Shown: positions 36,650 through 45,227, counted from the stretch's first letter. The stretch is 64,000 bases of DNA from Neorhizobium huautlense (GCF_002968575.1 NZ_PVBM01000005.1:124001-188000), one strand, 5' to 3'. Notes: a model not told the origin generated them from the sequence alone. Translations and numbers: made by a program.

Positions 36650-37290
36650 AGCGGGCGGCCTGGGTTTTCGGCCTTGTCCTGCTTCTCCTGCTCTGGGCGT
36701 TCCTGCTCCCCTTTGCCGACCGGGGCTCCTTTTCCGTCCACATGATTGCGCATATGGGTGTGGTGGCAGGTGCTGCACCGCTGATTGCCGTCGGCCTTTC
36801 GGGAACCCGCCTCGACTTCACCGCCGGGCGGGCCTGGTTGACACCCGTGCTCGCCTCGCTGATCGAGCTGGTCGCTGTATGGGGCTGGCATGTGCCGGCC
36901 GTGCGGGCTCTCTCGGAAACCTCTACCGTCGTCACGGTGCTGGAACAGCTTGTCTTCGTGGCTGCGGGATTGACGCTCTGGCTGACCTGCCTCGGCGGCG
37001 CCACCGGTGGCCGTGAAGAGCGGCGGCTTGCCGGCACGGTCGGGCTTCTCTTCACATCGATGCATATGACATTGCTTGGCGCGCTTCTGGCGCTTTCGCC
37101 GCGGCCGCTTTACGGTGACGGGGAGGTAAGCTGTTTCGGTGTCGTGCTGAATGCCGGGACGGACCAACAGATAGGTGGCGTGGTGATGCTGCTCGTCGGC
37201 GCGGTCGTCTATCTGGCCGGTGGCGTAGCGCTCCTGGCTCGCACGCTGAACATTGATGCGCCAAAGCCTTTGGGGAGGAGGGGCCGATGA
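36646..37290 (+). CDS. ctaG: Cytochrome oxidase assembly factor, caa3_CtaG family
   Basis: 214 residues from TTG 36646, chosen because GGAG lies 8 nt upstream and the start overlaps the previous stop. About six membrane helices with conserved His (SVHMIAHMG, VWGWHVPAV, FTSMHMTLLG), as in the caa3-type CtaG family of copper-site assembly proteins. This CtaG is unrelated to the Cox11-type CtaG. It overlaps the cytochrome c gene by 4 nt. Confidence 0.82.
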   Translation: MKRAAWVFGLVLLLLLWAFLLPFADRGSFSVHMIAHMGVVAGAAPLIAVGLSGTRLDFTAGRAWLTPVLASLIELVAVWGWHVPAVRALSETSTVVTVLEQLVFVAAGLTLWLTCLGGATGGREERRLAGTVGLLFTSMHMTLLGALLALSPRPLYGDGEVSCFGVVLNAGTDQQIGGVVMLLVGAVVYLAGGVALLARTLNIDAPKPLGRRGR

Positions 37291-38351
37291 CGATCCCGAG
37301 GAAATACCTGATTGCCCTTGTCGTGGTACTGCCGTTGCTCGGCATGGTTTTCGCCTGGTCGGGACTGATGAGCGTCAGGGCGAGCACGGGCCACTGGGGC
37401 GTGACGGACTGGTTCCTCCACTGGGTGATGAAGAATTCGGTGCGCACCGCCGCACTGTTCGTGGAGGTTCCGCCGCTCGACGATCCGGCGCTTCTGCCAC
37501 CAGCCGCCGGCCACTTCGAGACCGGCTGTGCTATCTGTCACGGCTCGCCGGCGCAGGGGCGGTCCGATGCGGTGCTCGCCATGCTGCCGCGGCCGCCCGA
37601 CCTGAAGATGGTCGTGCCGACCTGGACCGATGCCCAGCTTTTCGAGATCGTCAAACATGGCGTGCGCTTCACCGGCATGCCGGGCTGGCCGACCGGGCTG
37701 CGCGATGACGAGATCTGGGCGATGGTCGCTTTTCTGCGCAAGCTGCCGGAGATGGACGCAAACGCCTATCTGCAGGTGTCCGGCCTGCACGGCATCGGCC
37801 ATGCGGGCGAGGTCTCGCCGCTGCCGATCACCTGCGAGAGCTGTCATGCGGAAAAGCGGCTTACGGAAGGCAGTATCGTTCCCAGGCTTGCCGGCCAGTC
37901 GGAGGCGTATCTGCTCAACAGCCTCAAGGCTTATGCGGAGGAAAAGCGTCCGAGCGGCATCATGCAGGTGGCAGCCGGCACCTTGCCGGAAGAGAGCCTG
38001 CCGGAGCTTGCGAGTTATTACGCCAAGCAGGCGCCGCCTGCACGACAGATCGGCCAAGGCGATCCGCAATTGGTCGAAAGGGGGCGGGAGCTGGCAGAAA
38101 GAGGAAGGCCGGCTGACAAGGTGCCGGCCTGTCTGAGCTGTCATGAAAAGGCCGGCGGCAACCCGGCCTATCCGCGCATATCGGGTCAGACCGCTCCTTA
38201 CCTGGAGCGTCAACTTCGCCTCTTTCATACCGGTGCCAGAGGCGGCGGCCCATTCAGTCACCTGATGACCGAGGCAGCCAGAAGTCTAAAGGAAGAGGAT
38301 TTTGCCGCTCTCGCGGCCTTTTTTGCCAGCCGCGAGAGCAGGGGCCCTTGA
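37287..38351 (+). CDS. Membrane-anchored triheme cytochrome c
   Basis: 354 residues. One N-terminal helix (LIALVVVLPLLGMVFAW) serves as anchor or uncleaved signal. Three CxxCH haem sites follow: CAICH near 81, CESCH near 188 and CLSCH near 283, with Met-containing segments such as FTGMPGWP. It is the last gene of the oxidase operon and is likely the electron donor to the caa3 oxidase, linking it to quinol oxidation or to periplasmic dehydrogenases. Confidence 0.88.
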   Translation: MTIPRKYLIALVVVLPLLGMVFAWSGLMSVRASTGHWGVTDWFLHWVMKNSVRTAALFVEVPPLDDPALLPPAAGHFETGCAICHGSPAQGRSDAVLAMLPRPPDLKMVVPTWTDAQLFEIVKHGVRFTGMPGWPTGLRDDEIWAMVAFLRKLPEMDANAYLQVSGLHGIGHAGEVSPLPITCESCHAEKRLTEGSIVPRLAGQSEAYLLNSLKAYAEEKRPSGIMQVAAGTLPEESLPELASYYAKQAPPARQIGQGDPQLVERGRELAERGRPADKVPACLSCHEKAGGNPAYPRISGQTAPYLERQLRLFHTGARGGGPFSHLMTEAARSLKEEDFAALAAFFASRESRGP

Positions 38352-38388
38352 GTTCAGGCCACTCTCTCCTCCCCAGGAGCTTTCAAAA

Positions 38389-38466
38389 TCAGACTGGAAT
38401 GACGAGCATGTAGCATGCCGCGATCACAAGAACGAAGCCTGCCGCCTCTACCCATTCCCTGACCAT
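38389..38466 (-). CDS. 25-residue membrane micropeptide with its own stress promoter
   Basis: The minus strand encodes MVREWVEAAGFVLVIAACYM and five further residues (LVIPV), then TGA. GGAGG lies exactly 5 nt before the ATG, and an EcfG promoter (38496-38520) lies about 30 nt upstream, so all parts of a gene are present. The peptide is an amphipathic N-terminus followed by one hydrophobic helix with a single Cys, which suggests an inner-membrane micropeptide. No family recognised. Confidence 0.6.
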   Translation of the reverse strand: MVREWVEAAGFVLVIAACYMLVIPV

Positions 38467-38495
38467 AGACGCCTCCATCGCTTCCCTAGCAAGTG

Positions 38496-38520
38496 AACGA
38501 GAAAACACCATTCTAGTTCC
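38496..38520 (-). promoter_or_regulatory. EcfG-type stress promoter, minus strand
   Basis: On the minus strand GGAAC (38520-38516), 16 nt, CGTT (38499-38496), a full consensus match. The only frame it faces is the 25-codon gene at 38389-38466; the next gene beyond is convergent. Confidence 0.75.
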
Positions 38521-38582
38521 ACGAAATGGCCATAAACGTGGCGGGATTGCCATAAATGTGAAGCGCTACGGTTAACGACGTT

Positions 38583-38849
38583 TCAACGGTCGTCCGCCTC
38601 TGCCCGGGCGCGGGCCGCTTCGAGTATGGCGCGCACTTCACGCGCGGCGGAATTTTCTATCGCAAAGGTATCTTCGGGCATGACGCCCGGATCCTCCTCA
38701 TTGTCCTTGAAGGTGGCATCGTCCCTCAGCCGCCTCAGAAACGAGGAGATGGTGACCTCTCCGCCGATCATTGCCGCCAGAAGCTCGATCATCAGCTCCC
38801 GGTGTGCGTTCAGGCGTCCTTCCAGTTCCTCGGGTGTCAGCGCCGACAT
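38583..38849 (-). CDS. Conserved-looking small protein, unknown
   Basis: 88 residues with a strong AGGAGG site 7 nt before the ATG. It is acidic and helical, beginning MSALTPEELEGRLNAHRELM, with DNEEDPGVMPEDTFAIEN in the middle and an Ala/Arg-rich helix at the end. No membrane segment or known domain. It diverges from the 95-aa gene. A poor EcfG-like match (TGAAC-N17-GTT) faces it, overlapping the plus-strand promoter at 38906-38930. Confidence 0.65.
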   Translation of the reverse strand: MSALTPEELEGRLNAHRELMIELLAAMIGGEVTISSFLRRLRDDATFKDNEEDPGVMPEDTFAIENSAAREVRAILEAARARAEADDR

Positions 38850-38905
38850 CTCAATCCTCCTGACGAATTCCGTTGCTCAAGGAGATAGGGGACCGTTTGA
38901 CGGAG

Positions 38906-38930
38906 GGAACAATCGCCCGGACCGAAAGTT
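38906..38930 (+). promoter_or_regulatory. EcfG-type stress promoter of the 95-aa/lipoprotein pair
   Basis: GGAAC at 38906-38910, 17 nt, GTT at 38928-38930 (AGTT for CGTT). The downstream gene starts 30 nt later. Confidence 0.68.
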
Positions 38931-38960
38931 CATCCCTTAACAAAGATAGGGAGAACGACC

Positions 38961-39248
38961 ATGGCGGACTTCGTCAGATCAGGGGCAGGACATGGAGAAC
39001 GGGACGTGCGCGACCGTCTGATCCTTGCCCTTTACGCCCAGCTGAAGGCGGAGCGGCAAACCCGGGAAGCGCTCGAATATGTGATCCGCGAAGGCGCGAT
39101 CTCTCCTGAGGTATTGGAAGCGATCGCCAGTGATCCGGTTCCCGTCGCAGCGGCGGAAGATGTTGCCGCGGTAGAGAAAGTCATCGCACTCGATGCCCAT
39201 CGGCGCCGGGGTTCCGTCAGCAATCTCGATGGAGAAGAGAAAAAATGA
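38961..39248 (+). CDS. Small hydrophilic protein, unknown
   Basis: 95 residues with GGGAGAA upstream of the ATG. The N-terminal half is charged and helical (DVRDRLILALYAQLKAERQT), the C-terminal half is acidic and Ala/Val-rich. It overlaps the lipoprotein gene by 4 nt, so the two are coupled. No domain recognised. It has a stress promoter. Confidence 0.65.
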   Translation: MADFVRSGAGHGERDVRDRLILALYAQLKAERQTREALEYVIREGAISPEVLEAIASDPVPVAAAEDVAAVEKVIALDAHRRRGSVSNLDGEEKK

Positions 39249-39487
39249 AACGCCTGATCCTTGCCCTTTCGACGGTGGTTCTTTTGAGCGCGTGCAGCGA
39301 CAACAACGAAAAACAGAGTGACCCGATCAACAACACGCCGCCGCAGCAGCCAAACAACACGGCACCCGCGGACAAGGATCCCACGCCGCAAACAAGCACC
39401 GGCGGCCAGAGCCCTGCCACATCCCCGTCCGGGACAACCAGCAATCCACCCGTAACCCCTGCGCCGGCAGGCTCCGGCAATCCATAG
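39245..39487 (+). CDS. Small Pro/Thr-rich lipoprotein
   Basis: 80 residues. MKRLILALSTVVLLSAC is a lipoprotein signal with lipobox LSAC (Cys17). The mature part is low-complexity, rich in Pro, Thr, Ser, Asn and Gly, with no predicted structure. It may be a spacer-like envelope lipoprotein. It is coupled to the 95-aa gene. Confidence 0.72.
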   Translation: MKRLILALSTVVLLSACSDNNEKQSDPINNTPPQQPNNTAPADKDPTPQTSTGGQSPATSPSGTTSNPPVTPAPAGSGNP

Positions 39488-39502
39488 ATTTTGAAGCCCT
39501 AG

Positions 39503-39528
39503 GGAACGATTTGTTGTGCGGCACCATT
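39503..39528 (+). promoter_or_regulatory. Weak EcfG-like promoter before glgX
   Basis: GGAAC at 39503-39507, 17 nt, CATT at 39525-39528; the -10 deviates from CGTT by one base. It lies 28 nt before the glgX start and is only a candidate. Confidence 0.35.
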
Positions 39529-39556
39529 ATCAGGCGGAAACTTGGAAGGGTGCCGC

Positions 39557-41635
39557 ATGGACACGAAATCGAACCATTTCACAGTGGAGCCGGGATACTG
39601 GCATCAGCTCGGCGCCAATTACGACGGCGAGGGGGTCAACTTCGCGATCTTTTCGGCCCATGCCGAACGGATCGAGCTATGCCTGTTCGACAATAGCGGC
39701 AAGATCGAAATCGCGCGGCTGGAGCTGCCGGAATATACCCACGAGGTCTGGCACGGCTATGTGCCGGGCCTCAAGCCTGGCGCGCTTTACGGATATCGCG
39801 TCCACGGCCCTTACGATCCGGAGAATGGCCATCGGTTCAATCCCAACAAGCTGCTGATCGATCCCTACGCCCGCGAGCTTGTGGGCGACGTCAAATGGAA
39901 TGAGGCCCATTTCGGCTACGATCTCCTGCACGAGGATAAGGATCTTACCTTCGACGAGCGCGACAGCGCACCGTTCATGCCAAAGTGTCGAGTGATCGAT
40001 CCCAACGAGTTCGACTGGCAGGATCAGAACCGGCCGAACATTCCCTGGCCCGCCGCCGTCATTTACGAGACGCATGTGAAGGGCTTCACTCAGCTCAATC
40101 CGGCGATCCCGAAGGAATTGCGCGGCACGTTCGAAGGAATGGGCCACAAGGCTTCGGTGGACTACATCAAAAGCCTCGGCGTTACCTCCGTCGAGCTGAT
40201 GCCCGTTCACGACTTCCCGGACGACCAGCATCTGCTCGACAAGGGTCTCAAGAATTTCTGGGGCTACAATACGCTCGGCTTCTTCGCGCCGGCCTCCCGT
40301 TATTACGGCCCGAGAGGCATCCAAGGCTTCCGCGACATGGTGCGCGCTTACCACGACGCGGGAATCGAGGTCATTCTCGACGTGGTCTATAACCATACCG
40401 CCGAAGGCAACGAGCTTGGGCCGACGCTTTCCTTCAAGGGCATCGACAATTTTTCCTATTACCGGACGATGCCGGACCAGCACCGCTACTATATCAACGA
40501 CACAGGCACCGGGAATACCGTCAACACGTCCCACCCTCGCGTGCTGCAGCTCGTGATGGATTCGCTTCGCTACTGGGTCGAATTCATGCATGTCGATGGC
40601 TTCCGCTTCGATCTCGGGACGATCCTCGGGCGCGAGCCGCAGGGTTTCGACCAGCGCGGCGGCTTCTTCGACGCCATGACGCAGGACCCGGTGCTGTCGA
40701 AGGTGAAGCTGATCGGCGAGCCTTGGGATATTGGGCCTGGCGGCTACCAGGTCGGCGGCTTCCCGCCGGGGTGGGCGGAATGGAACGACAAGTACCGCGA
40801 CACGGTACGCGAATACTGGAAGGGAACGAATGTCTCGACCGATTTCGCTGCCCGCCTGCTTGGCTCCGGCGATCTCTACGACCAGCGCGGTCGCCGGCCT
40901 TGGGCGAGCGTCAACTTCATCGCCGCGCACGACGGGTTCACCCTTAACGACCTTGTTTCCTACAACGAGAAGCACAACGAGGCGAACGGCGAGGACAACA
41001 ACGACGGCCATAACGACAACCGCAGCTACAATTACGGTGCCGAGGGGCCGACCGAAGACGAGGACATCAACGCGGTCCGCGACCGTCAGAAGCGCAATTT
41101 CCTCGCGACGCTGTTCTTCTCGCACGGCACGCCGATGCTGCTTGCCGGGGACGAATTCGGCCGCAGTCAGATGGGCAACAACAACGGCTATTGTCAGGAC
41201 AGCGAGATCTCGTGGGTCCATTGGGAGGATTTGCCGGAGACCTGCGAGGCGTTGCGCGAATTTACGCGCCACATCATCAAGCTGCGCAAGGAGCAGCCGC
41301 TTCTCAGGCGCGAGAACTGGCGCGACGGACTGGAGATCAAATGGTTCAATGCCGGCGGCGGCTTTCAGACGCCGGAACAATGGGACGAGGGCTCGACGCT
41401 CGGCCTCTATATCGGCCGGCCTGATCTTCGGGAGGAGGAAGGCATCTGGCACGACGTGTTGCTGCTCTTCAATCCGTTCGAAGGCAATGTGCCGTTCCGC
41501 ATCCCACAGTTCGGCGAGGGCGGCTGGGTGCTGGAACTCACCACCTCCGATACCGCCAGGCATGGCCAGGTGATCACCAAGGAAAAGGATTTCGAGCTCG
41601 AAGGCCGCAGCCTGGTGTTGTTCCGCAGACCGTAA
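39557..41635 (+). CDS. glgX: Glycogen debranching enzyme GlgX/TreX (isoamylase type)
   Basis: 692 residues from ATG 39557, with GGAAGGG 7 nt upstream. The N-terminal CBM48 domain (LGANYDGEGVNFAIFSAHAERIEL) precedes the GH13 barrel. Catalytic residues are the Asp in FRFDLG near 349, the Glu in IGEPWD near 386 and the Asp in AAHDGFTL. VYNHTAEGNE is conserved region I. It removes alpha-1,6 branches from glycogen or glycogen limit dextrins. It converges on glgA with a shared terminator. Confidence 0.93.
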   Translation: MDTKSNHFTVEPGYWHQLGANYDGEGVNFAIFSAHAERIELCLFDNSGKIEIARLELPEYTHEVWHGYVPGLKPGALYGYRVHGPYDPENGHRFNPNKLLIDPYARELVGDVKWNEAHFGYDLLHEDKDLTFDERDSAPFMPKCRVIDPNEFDWQDQNRPNIPWPAAVIYETHVKGFTQLNPAIPKELRGTFEGMGHKASVDYIKSLGVTSVELMPVHDFPDDQHLLDKGLKNFWGYNTLGFFAPASRYYGPRGIQGFRDMVRAYHDAGIEVILDVVYNHTAEGNELGPTLSFKGIDNFSYYRTMPDQHRYYINDTGTGNTVNTSHPRVLQLVMDSLRYWVEFMHVDGFRFDLGTILGREPQGFDQRGGFFDAMTQDPVLSKVKLIGEPWDIGPGGYQVGGFPPGWAEWNDKYRDTVREYWKGTNVSTDFAARLLGSGDLYDQRGRRPWASVNFIAAHDGFTLNDLVSYNEKHNEANGEDNNDGHNDNRSYNYGAEGPTEDEDINAVRDRQKRNFLATLFFSHGTPMLLAGDEFGRSQMGNNNGYCQDSEISWVHWEDLPETCEALREFTRHIIKLRKEQPLLRRENWRDGLEIKWFNAGGGFQTPEQWDEGSTLGLYIGRPDLREEEGIWHDVLLLFNPFEGNVPFRIPQFGEGGWVLELTTSDTARHGQVITKEKDFELEGRSLVLFRRP

Positions 41636-41658
41636 AGGAAGCGGCCGATCGGCAACAG

Positions 41659-41683
41659 AAAACCGGCCTCGAAGGCCGGTTTT
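41659..41683. terminator. Bidirectional terminator between glgX and glgA
   Basis: AAAACCGGCCT-CGA-AGGCCGGTTTT is a perfect 11-bp hairpin with an A-run on one side and a T-run on the other, so it can end transcription from both convergent genes. Confidence 0.88.
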
Positions 41684-41695
41684 CGCGATCTGTGA

Positions 41696-43276
41696 TCAGA
41701 GTATCGCCCGGTATCGATCCGAGGCCGATCCCTGGCCGGACTTCTTCACCAAGTTGGCATAGACCGCCGCATATTGCAGGGCGCTGCGTTCCCAGGAAAA
41801 CTTTGCCTTCATGCCCTGGTTCTGCAGCCGTGCCCACATTTTCGGGTCCTCGTACGCATGCAAAGCGCGCCGAAGCGCCAGGCGCAGGCCGTCGGTGGTG
41901 ACCGGGTGGAACTGAAAACCCGTCGCGACGCGGGCCGACATCGCGGCATCATTGGCGTCGATGATGGTCTCCGATAGTCCGCCTGTGCGGGAAACGACGG
42001 GTACGCAGCCATAACGCAGCGCATAGAGCTGGGTCAGGCCGCAAGGCTCGAAGCGCGAGGGCTGCACGATGGCGTCCGAGCCTCCATGGATCAGATGCGC
42101 CGTCGGTTCGTCATAACCAATGTGGACGGCCATTCGACCGGGGAAGCGTGAGGCCGCGTCGAGGAGGGCCCGCTCGATCCCGTGATCACCCTGGCCGAAA
42201 ACGATGACCTGTCCGCCGCGATGGATGATCTCGTCCGCCGTCTCGGCGAACATATCGAAACCCTTCTGCCAGGTCAGCCTGCTGACGGCGGAGAACACCG
42301 GGCCGTTTCCAGTCGTGTCCAGGCCGAACTTCTCCAGCAGCGCCCGGCGATTTTCCCGCTTTCGGCGCAGGTTGGTGGCATCGTAGTTGCGCGGCAGGTG
42401 CGGGTCCGTCAAAGGATCCCATACCTCGAGGTCGATGCCGTTGACGATGCCGCGCAGAATGGAAATGCGCGCGTTCAGAACACCGTCCATCCCCATGCCG
42501 AAACGGGGTGTGAGAATTTCCCGTGCATAGGTCGGGCTAACCGTGGTGATCGCATCGGCCGTCTGCAATCCGCCTTTCAGGAAACTGATATCACCGAAAT
42601 ATTCCAGCCGGTTCATGGAATAGGCCTGGGGCGGCAGACCGAGGCTGTTAAGCAGGGTTGCAGGATATTGCCCCTGGAAAGCCAGGTTGTGAATGGTCAG
42701 GACAACAGGTGTCATGCAGCCGCGTTCGCGCATGTAGACGGAGGTCAGTGCCGTCTGCCAATCGTGGGTATGGACGAGGTCCGGAACCCAGCCGGGCAGG
42801 GCACCGTCGGCAATTTCGGCCGCGGCGAGGGACAGGGCGGCAAACCGTTTCCAGTTGTCGACATGATCTGCACCCGTGTCGTCGACATAGGGACCGCCCG
42901 GTCGGTCGTAGAGGCTTGGGGCATCCAGTACGAAAAGGCTCAAACCCTCGATCCGGGTGTGGAGCAACGAGGCGCGCTCCCCCAGAAGGCTCTCGAAGGT
43001 GACGAGCGGCATGGCGCTTTTCAGCTGCTGCATCACCCGCGGATACCCGGGGATCAGTGTGGTGGTCTCAATACCCGAGCCGGCAAGTGCTTTCGGCAGG
43101 GAGCCGGTCACGTCAGCAAGCCCGCCGGTCTTGACAAGCGGGTAGATCTCCGAGGTGACCGAAAGAACTTTCATATGCGGCAAAGCCCGCTTTCCGGGAA
43201 CGATCTCAGCTTCATGGCCGATCACGCTGCGCGGATTGTGATGGCCCTCGTCGACCGGAAGGTGGGCGTTCATCAT
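41696..43276 (-). CDS. glgA: Glycogen synthase (ADP-glucose, GT5)
   Basis: 526 residues from ATG 43276 (GGAGAG upstream). Homology to GlgA begins at about residue 35 with [22 protein letters not shown], which holds the KTGGL ADP-glucose loop. The front 34 residues are an extension not usual for the family, and a start at that internal Met has no ribosome site. [20 protein letters not shown] and [16 protein letters not shown] are conserved. It extends alpha-1,4-glucan chains. Confidence 0.92.
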   Translation of the reverse strand: MMNAHLPVDEGHHNPRSVIGHEAEIVPGKRALPHMKVLSVTSEIYPLVKTGGLADVTGSLPKALAGSGIETTTLIPGYPRVMQQLKSAMPLVTFESLLGERASLLHTRIEGLSLFVLDAPSLYDRPGGPYVDDTGADHVDNWKRFAALSLAAAEIADGALPGWVPDLVHTHDWQTALTSVYMRERGCMTPVVLTIHNLAFQGQYPATLLNSLGLPPQAYSMNRLEYFGDISFLKGGLQTADAITTVSPTYAREILTPRFGMGMDGVLNARISILRGIVNGIDLEVWDPLTDPHLPRNYDATNLRRKRENRRALLEKFGLDTTGNGPVFSAVSRLTWQKGFDMFAETADEIIHRGGQVIVFGQGDHGIERALLDAASRFPGRMAVHIGYDEPTAHLIHGGSDAIVQPSRFEPCGLTQLYALRYGCVPVVSRTGGLSETIIDANDAAMSARVATGFQFHPVTTDGLRLALRRALHAYEDPKMWARLQNQGMKAKFSWERSALQYAAVYANLVKKSGQGSASDRYRAIL

Positions 43277-43311
43277 GCGTCTCTCCGCCATAGCCCGTTC
43301 AGTTCTTCCAA

Positions 43312-43337
43312 AACAACCAAGCCCTGGCCAACGTTCC
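43312..43337 (-). promoter_or_regulatory. Weak EcfG-like promoter before glgA
   Basis: On the minus strand GGAAC (43337-43333), 18 nt, GTT (43314-43312), about 36 nt upstream of glgA. The spacing is at the long limit, so it is only a candidate. Confidence 0.4.
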
Positions 43338-43474
43338 CTCTCGGGGTCGGCTCCAGGCGGAATTCGGATGCAGATGTCATGTCATTTCCCGGAACAAAAA
43401 AATCTTGCCGCCGCGACGATGGCACTCGTCGCGACCGGTAAACTTGGTCCTTGCTGTTTTTCCCGCCCCCGGAA

Positions 43475-43840
43475 CTATTTGCCCGGCGGTACCTTTTTGG
43501 AACGTTTCTTGGCAGGTTCGACCGCCGCGGTGATGGCCGCCGGTGGTTTCGACGCGGTTTTTGCGGATGCGGCCTTGGATGCGACTGTCTTAGGCGCCGC
43601 CTTAGGGGAGACTGCCTTGGGAGCCGCGGCCTTCGAGGCTGCTTTGGGAGGTTTGACCGCCGCTGCCGCCTTGCCACCCGAAGCCTTGGCCGACGCTCCG
43701 TTCAGCGCCGCGGGCTTCAACGTCGCATATTCCAGCTTAGCCTGTTCCCAGTGCTCTCTGTCCTTGCCGGTAGGATAGCCTTCCGCTTCCCACAAAGCGT
43801 AGGCCCGCTTCTTGATCCAGTCTTGTTCGGATTCCGCCAT
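43475..43840 (-). CDS. DUF2934 protein with Lys/Ala/Pro-rich histone H1-like tail
   Basis: 121 residues. Residues 5-36 (QDWIKKRAYALWEAEGYPTGKD, then REHWEQAKLEY) form the short DUF2934 domain. From about residue 50 the protein is built of degenerate KAAPK/SKAA repeats and ends in KKRSKKVPPGK, like histone H1 or the AlgP/HU-type tails, so it may bind DNA or polyanions. It has a full-consensus EcfG promoter 30 nt upstream. Function unknown. Confidence 0.82.
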   Translation of the reverse strand: MAESEQDWIKKRAYALWEAEGYPTGKDREHWEQAKLEYATLKPAALNGASAKASGGKAAAAVKPPKAASKAAAPKAVSPKAAPKTVASKAASAKTASKPPAAITAAVEPAKKRSKKVPPGK

Positions 43841-43869
43841 TATTTAGTCTCCATTCGCCCGATTGCCCC

Positions 43870-43894
43870 AACGGATTCGCGGGAGCAAAGTTCC
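43870..43894 (-). promoter_or_regulatory. EcfG-type stress promoter of the DUF2934 gene
   Basis: On the minus strand GGAAC (43894-43890), 16 nt, CGTT (43873-43870), a full match 30 nt before the ATG. Confidence 0.8.
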
Positions 43895-43960
43895 ATGGTC
43901 AAAAACGAAAACTCACAATTCGGCCAACAGGCACACGGCCAATTCAAAAGTCTGCCCGAC

Positions 43961-43986
43961 GGAACTTTCGGCAGCCCAAATATGTT
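43961..43986 (+). promoter_or_regulatory. Possible EcfG-type promoter of the 82-aa gene
   Basis: GGAAC at 43961-43965, 17 nt, TGTT at 43983-43986, 29 nt before the start codon. One -10 mismatch. It forms a divergent pair with 43870-43894. Confidence 0.5.
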
Positions 43987-44014
43987 TATTCCGCCGGGAA
44001 GGAGACACATCGAA

Positions 44015-44263
44015 ATGGAAAAGTACTGCGATATCATCCCGCACGCAACCGGCTGGGTCTATGTCATAGATGGGGTGCAGTCCGCGTCCTATTATCACAC
44101 CTATGATCTGGCTATGGATGCTGCAAAAGCCCAGCTCGCCCGCTCCGGTTCCACCCGGGACAAGGTTTTCCGGCGGCAAGCGCTGAACGGCGAAATGCTG
44201 CCGGTGCAGATCCTGGCGCAAGGCATGGCGACTTCGAGACCGAGCGGCTCGTTCCGTCACTGA
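44015..44263 (+). CDS. DUF2188-like small protein
   Basis: 82 residues from ATG 44015, with GGAAGGAG upstream. GWVYVIDGVQSASYYHTYDLAMDAAKAQL has the layout of DUF2188 (a short beta-hairpin then a helix that begins with Ala-Ala-Lys). A polar tail follows. No membrane segment. It ends 22 nt before a bidirectional terminator shared with the DUF892 gene. Function unknown, possibly stress related given the promoter and neighbours. Confidence 0.65.
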   Translation: MEKYCDIIPHATGWVYVIDGVQSASYYHTYDLAMDAAKAQLARSGSTRDKVFRRQALNGEMLPVQILAQGMATSRPSGSFRH

Positions 44264-44285
44264 GCCCGAATAAAGGGAGGAAATG

Positions 44286-44310
44286 AAAAGCCCGGCCAAG
44301 CCGGGCTTTT
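44286..44310. terminator. Bidirectional terminator
   Basis: AAAAGCCCGGC-CAA-GCCGGGCTTTT, an 11-bp perfect hairpin with A- and T-runs, between the convergent 82-aa gene and DUF892 gene. Confidence 0.88.
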
Positions 44311-44359
44311 CCGTCTCGTCAGGGGCGCAACCTGATGTCGCGCCCCTTAGCTTTTCACC

Positions 44360-44857
44360 TCAGGCGGCCTTTTGAGCCGCTGCATTGACGGCGGACTCGG
44401 CAAGTGCGGTCAAGGCTTCGTCCGTCTTGCTTTCTTCCGCAAGGGTCTGTTCAAGAAGCGTGACTGCCTCTTTCAGCCCGAGCTGCTGAGCCCAGCTGCG
44501 CAGGGTGCCGTAGCGGCTGATCTCATAGTGTTCGACGGCTTGTGCGGCGGCGAGCAGGCCGGCGTCGAGTGCAGGATTGCCCTTGAATTCGTCAAGAATT
44601 TCCTCGCCTTCTTCGATAATCCCGTCGATCGCCGGGCAAGTCTTGCCCTGCGCGCGCTTGCCGATGATCTCGAAGACCTGTTTCAGGCGCTCGATCTGAC
44701 CTTCCGTTTCGTCCCGGTGTTTTTCGAATGCAGCTTTCAGCTTCTGGTCCTGAGCACCGCGCGCCATCTTAGGAAGGGCTTTCACGATCTGGCGTTCGGC
44801 GTAGTAAATGTCCTTGAGGGTTTCATAGAAAAGGTCGTCGAGGGTCTTGGTGGCCAT
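44360..44857 (-). CDS. YciE/YciF-like ferritin-like protein (DUF892)
   Basis: 165 residues. LDDLFYETLKDIYYAERQIVKALPKM is the first helix of the DUF892 four-helix bundle, with the paired Glu. AVEHYEISRYGTLRSWA carries the E-x-x-H-type ligands of the third helix, and LLEQTLAEESKTDEAL those of the fourth. Members are stress-induced and may bind a di-iron site. It has a full EcfG promoter upstream. Confidence 0.9.
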   Translation of the reverse strand: MATKTLDDLFYETLKDIYYAERQIVKALPKMARGAQDQKLKAAFEKHRDETEGQIERLKQVFEIIGKRAQGKTCPAIDGIIEEGEEILDEFKGNPALDAGLLAAAQAVEHYEISRYGTLRSWAQQLGLKEAVTLLEQTLAEESKTDEALTALAESAVNAAAQKAA

Positions 44858-44911
44858 TGCTCTCTCCTTGGATTTTTATGAAAATGTTCGAATGGCTGTT
44901 GCGAGACATAG

Positions 44912-44936
44912 AACGACGAGGCGGACTGAAAGTTCC
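44912..44936 (-). promoter_or_regulatory. EcfG-type stress promoter of the DUF892 gene
   Basis: On the minus strand GGAAC (44936-44932), 16 nt, CGTT (44915-44912), 55 nt before the start codon. Confidence 0.8.
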
Positions 44937-44942
44937 TCGCTC

Positions 44943-45128
44943 TCAGTGACCGCCCGGATGCGGCTCGCGCCCGCCCGGCGGTTTATCGTAGAGGCGTTCG
45001 ATCGCCTCCTCCTGCTTGCTTTCCTCGCCGCTCGTCAGGCGGCGACGCTGCAGCAATGCGTAGGCGATCGCTCCGCCAAGGAGGATCGGGCCTAGCGCCA
45101 CGACCACAAACCAGAAATTGTCTGCCAT
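44943..45128 (-). CDS. Single-pass membrane small protein
   Basis: 61 residues. One N-terminal transmembrane helix (FWFVVVALGPILLGGAIAYALL) followed by Arg-Arg-Arg and an acidic then His/Pro/Gly-rich cytoplasmic tail (EAIERLYDKPPGG). AAAGGAGAAAG precedes the ATG. Similar short proteins are common beside stress genes in rhizobia. A weak EcfG-like promoter lies at 45228-45253. Its stop is 7 nt from the DUF892 promoter. Confidence 0.68.
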   Translation of the reverse strand: MADNFWFVVVALGPILLGGAIAYALLQRRRLTSGEESKQEEAIERLYDKPPGGREPHPGGH

Positions 45129-45227
45129 CGCTTTCTCCTTTCAGGCAAGGTCCCTGCGGGCCGTGCCGGGGCAGCCCAAGGGGCTGCTGATTGTGGGTTT
45201 CCCTCGATCACAGAGGCGTATCTGGGA

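Noticed and set aside
39677..41563. 628-codon open frame antisense to glgX
   Set aside because: It mirrors the codon structure of glgX in a GC-rich genome, has no ribosome site and no recognisable domain.
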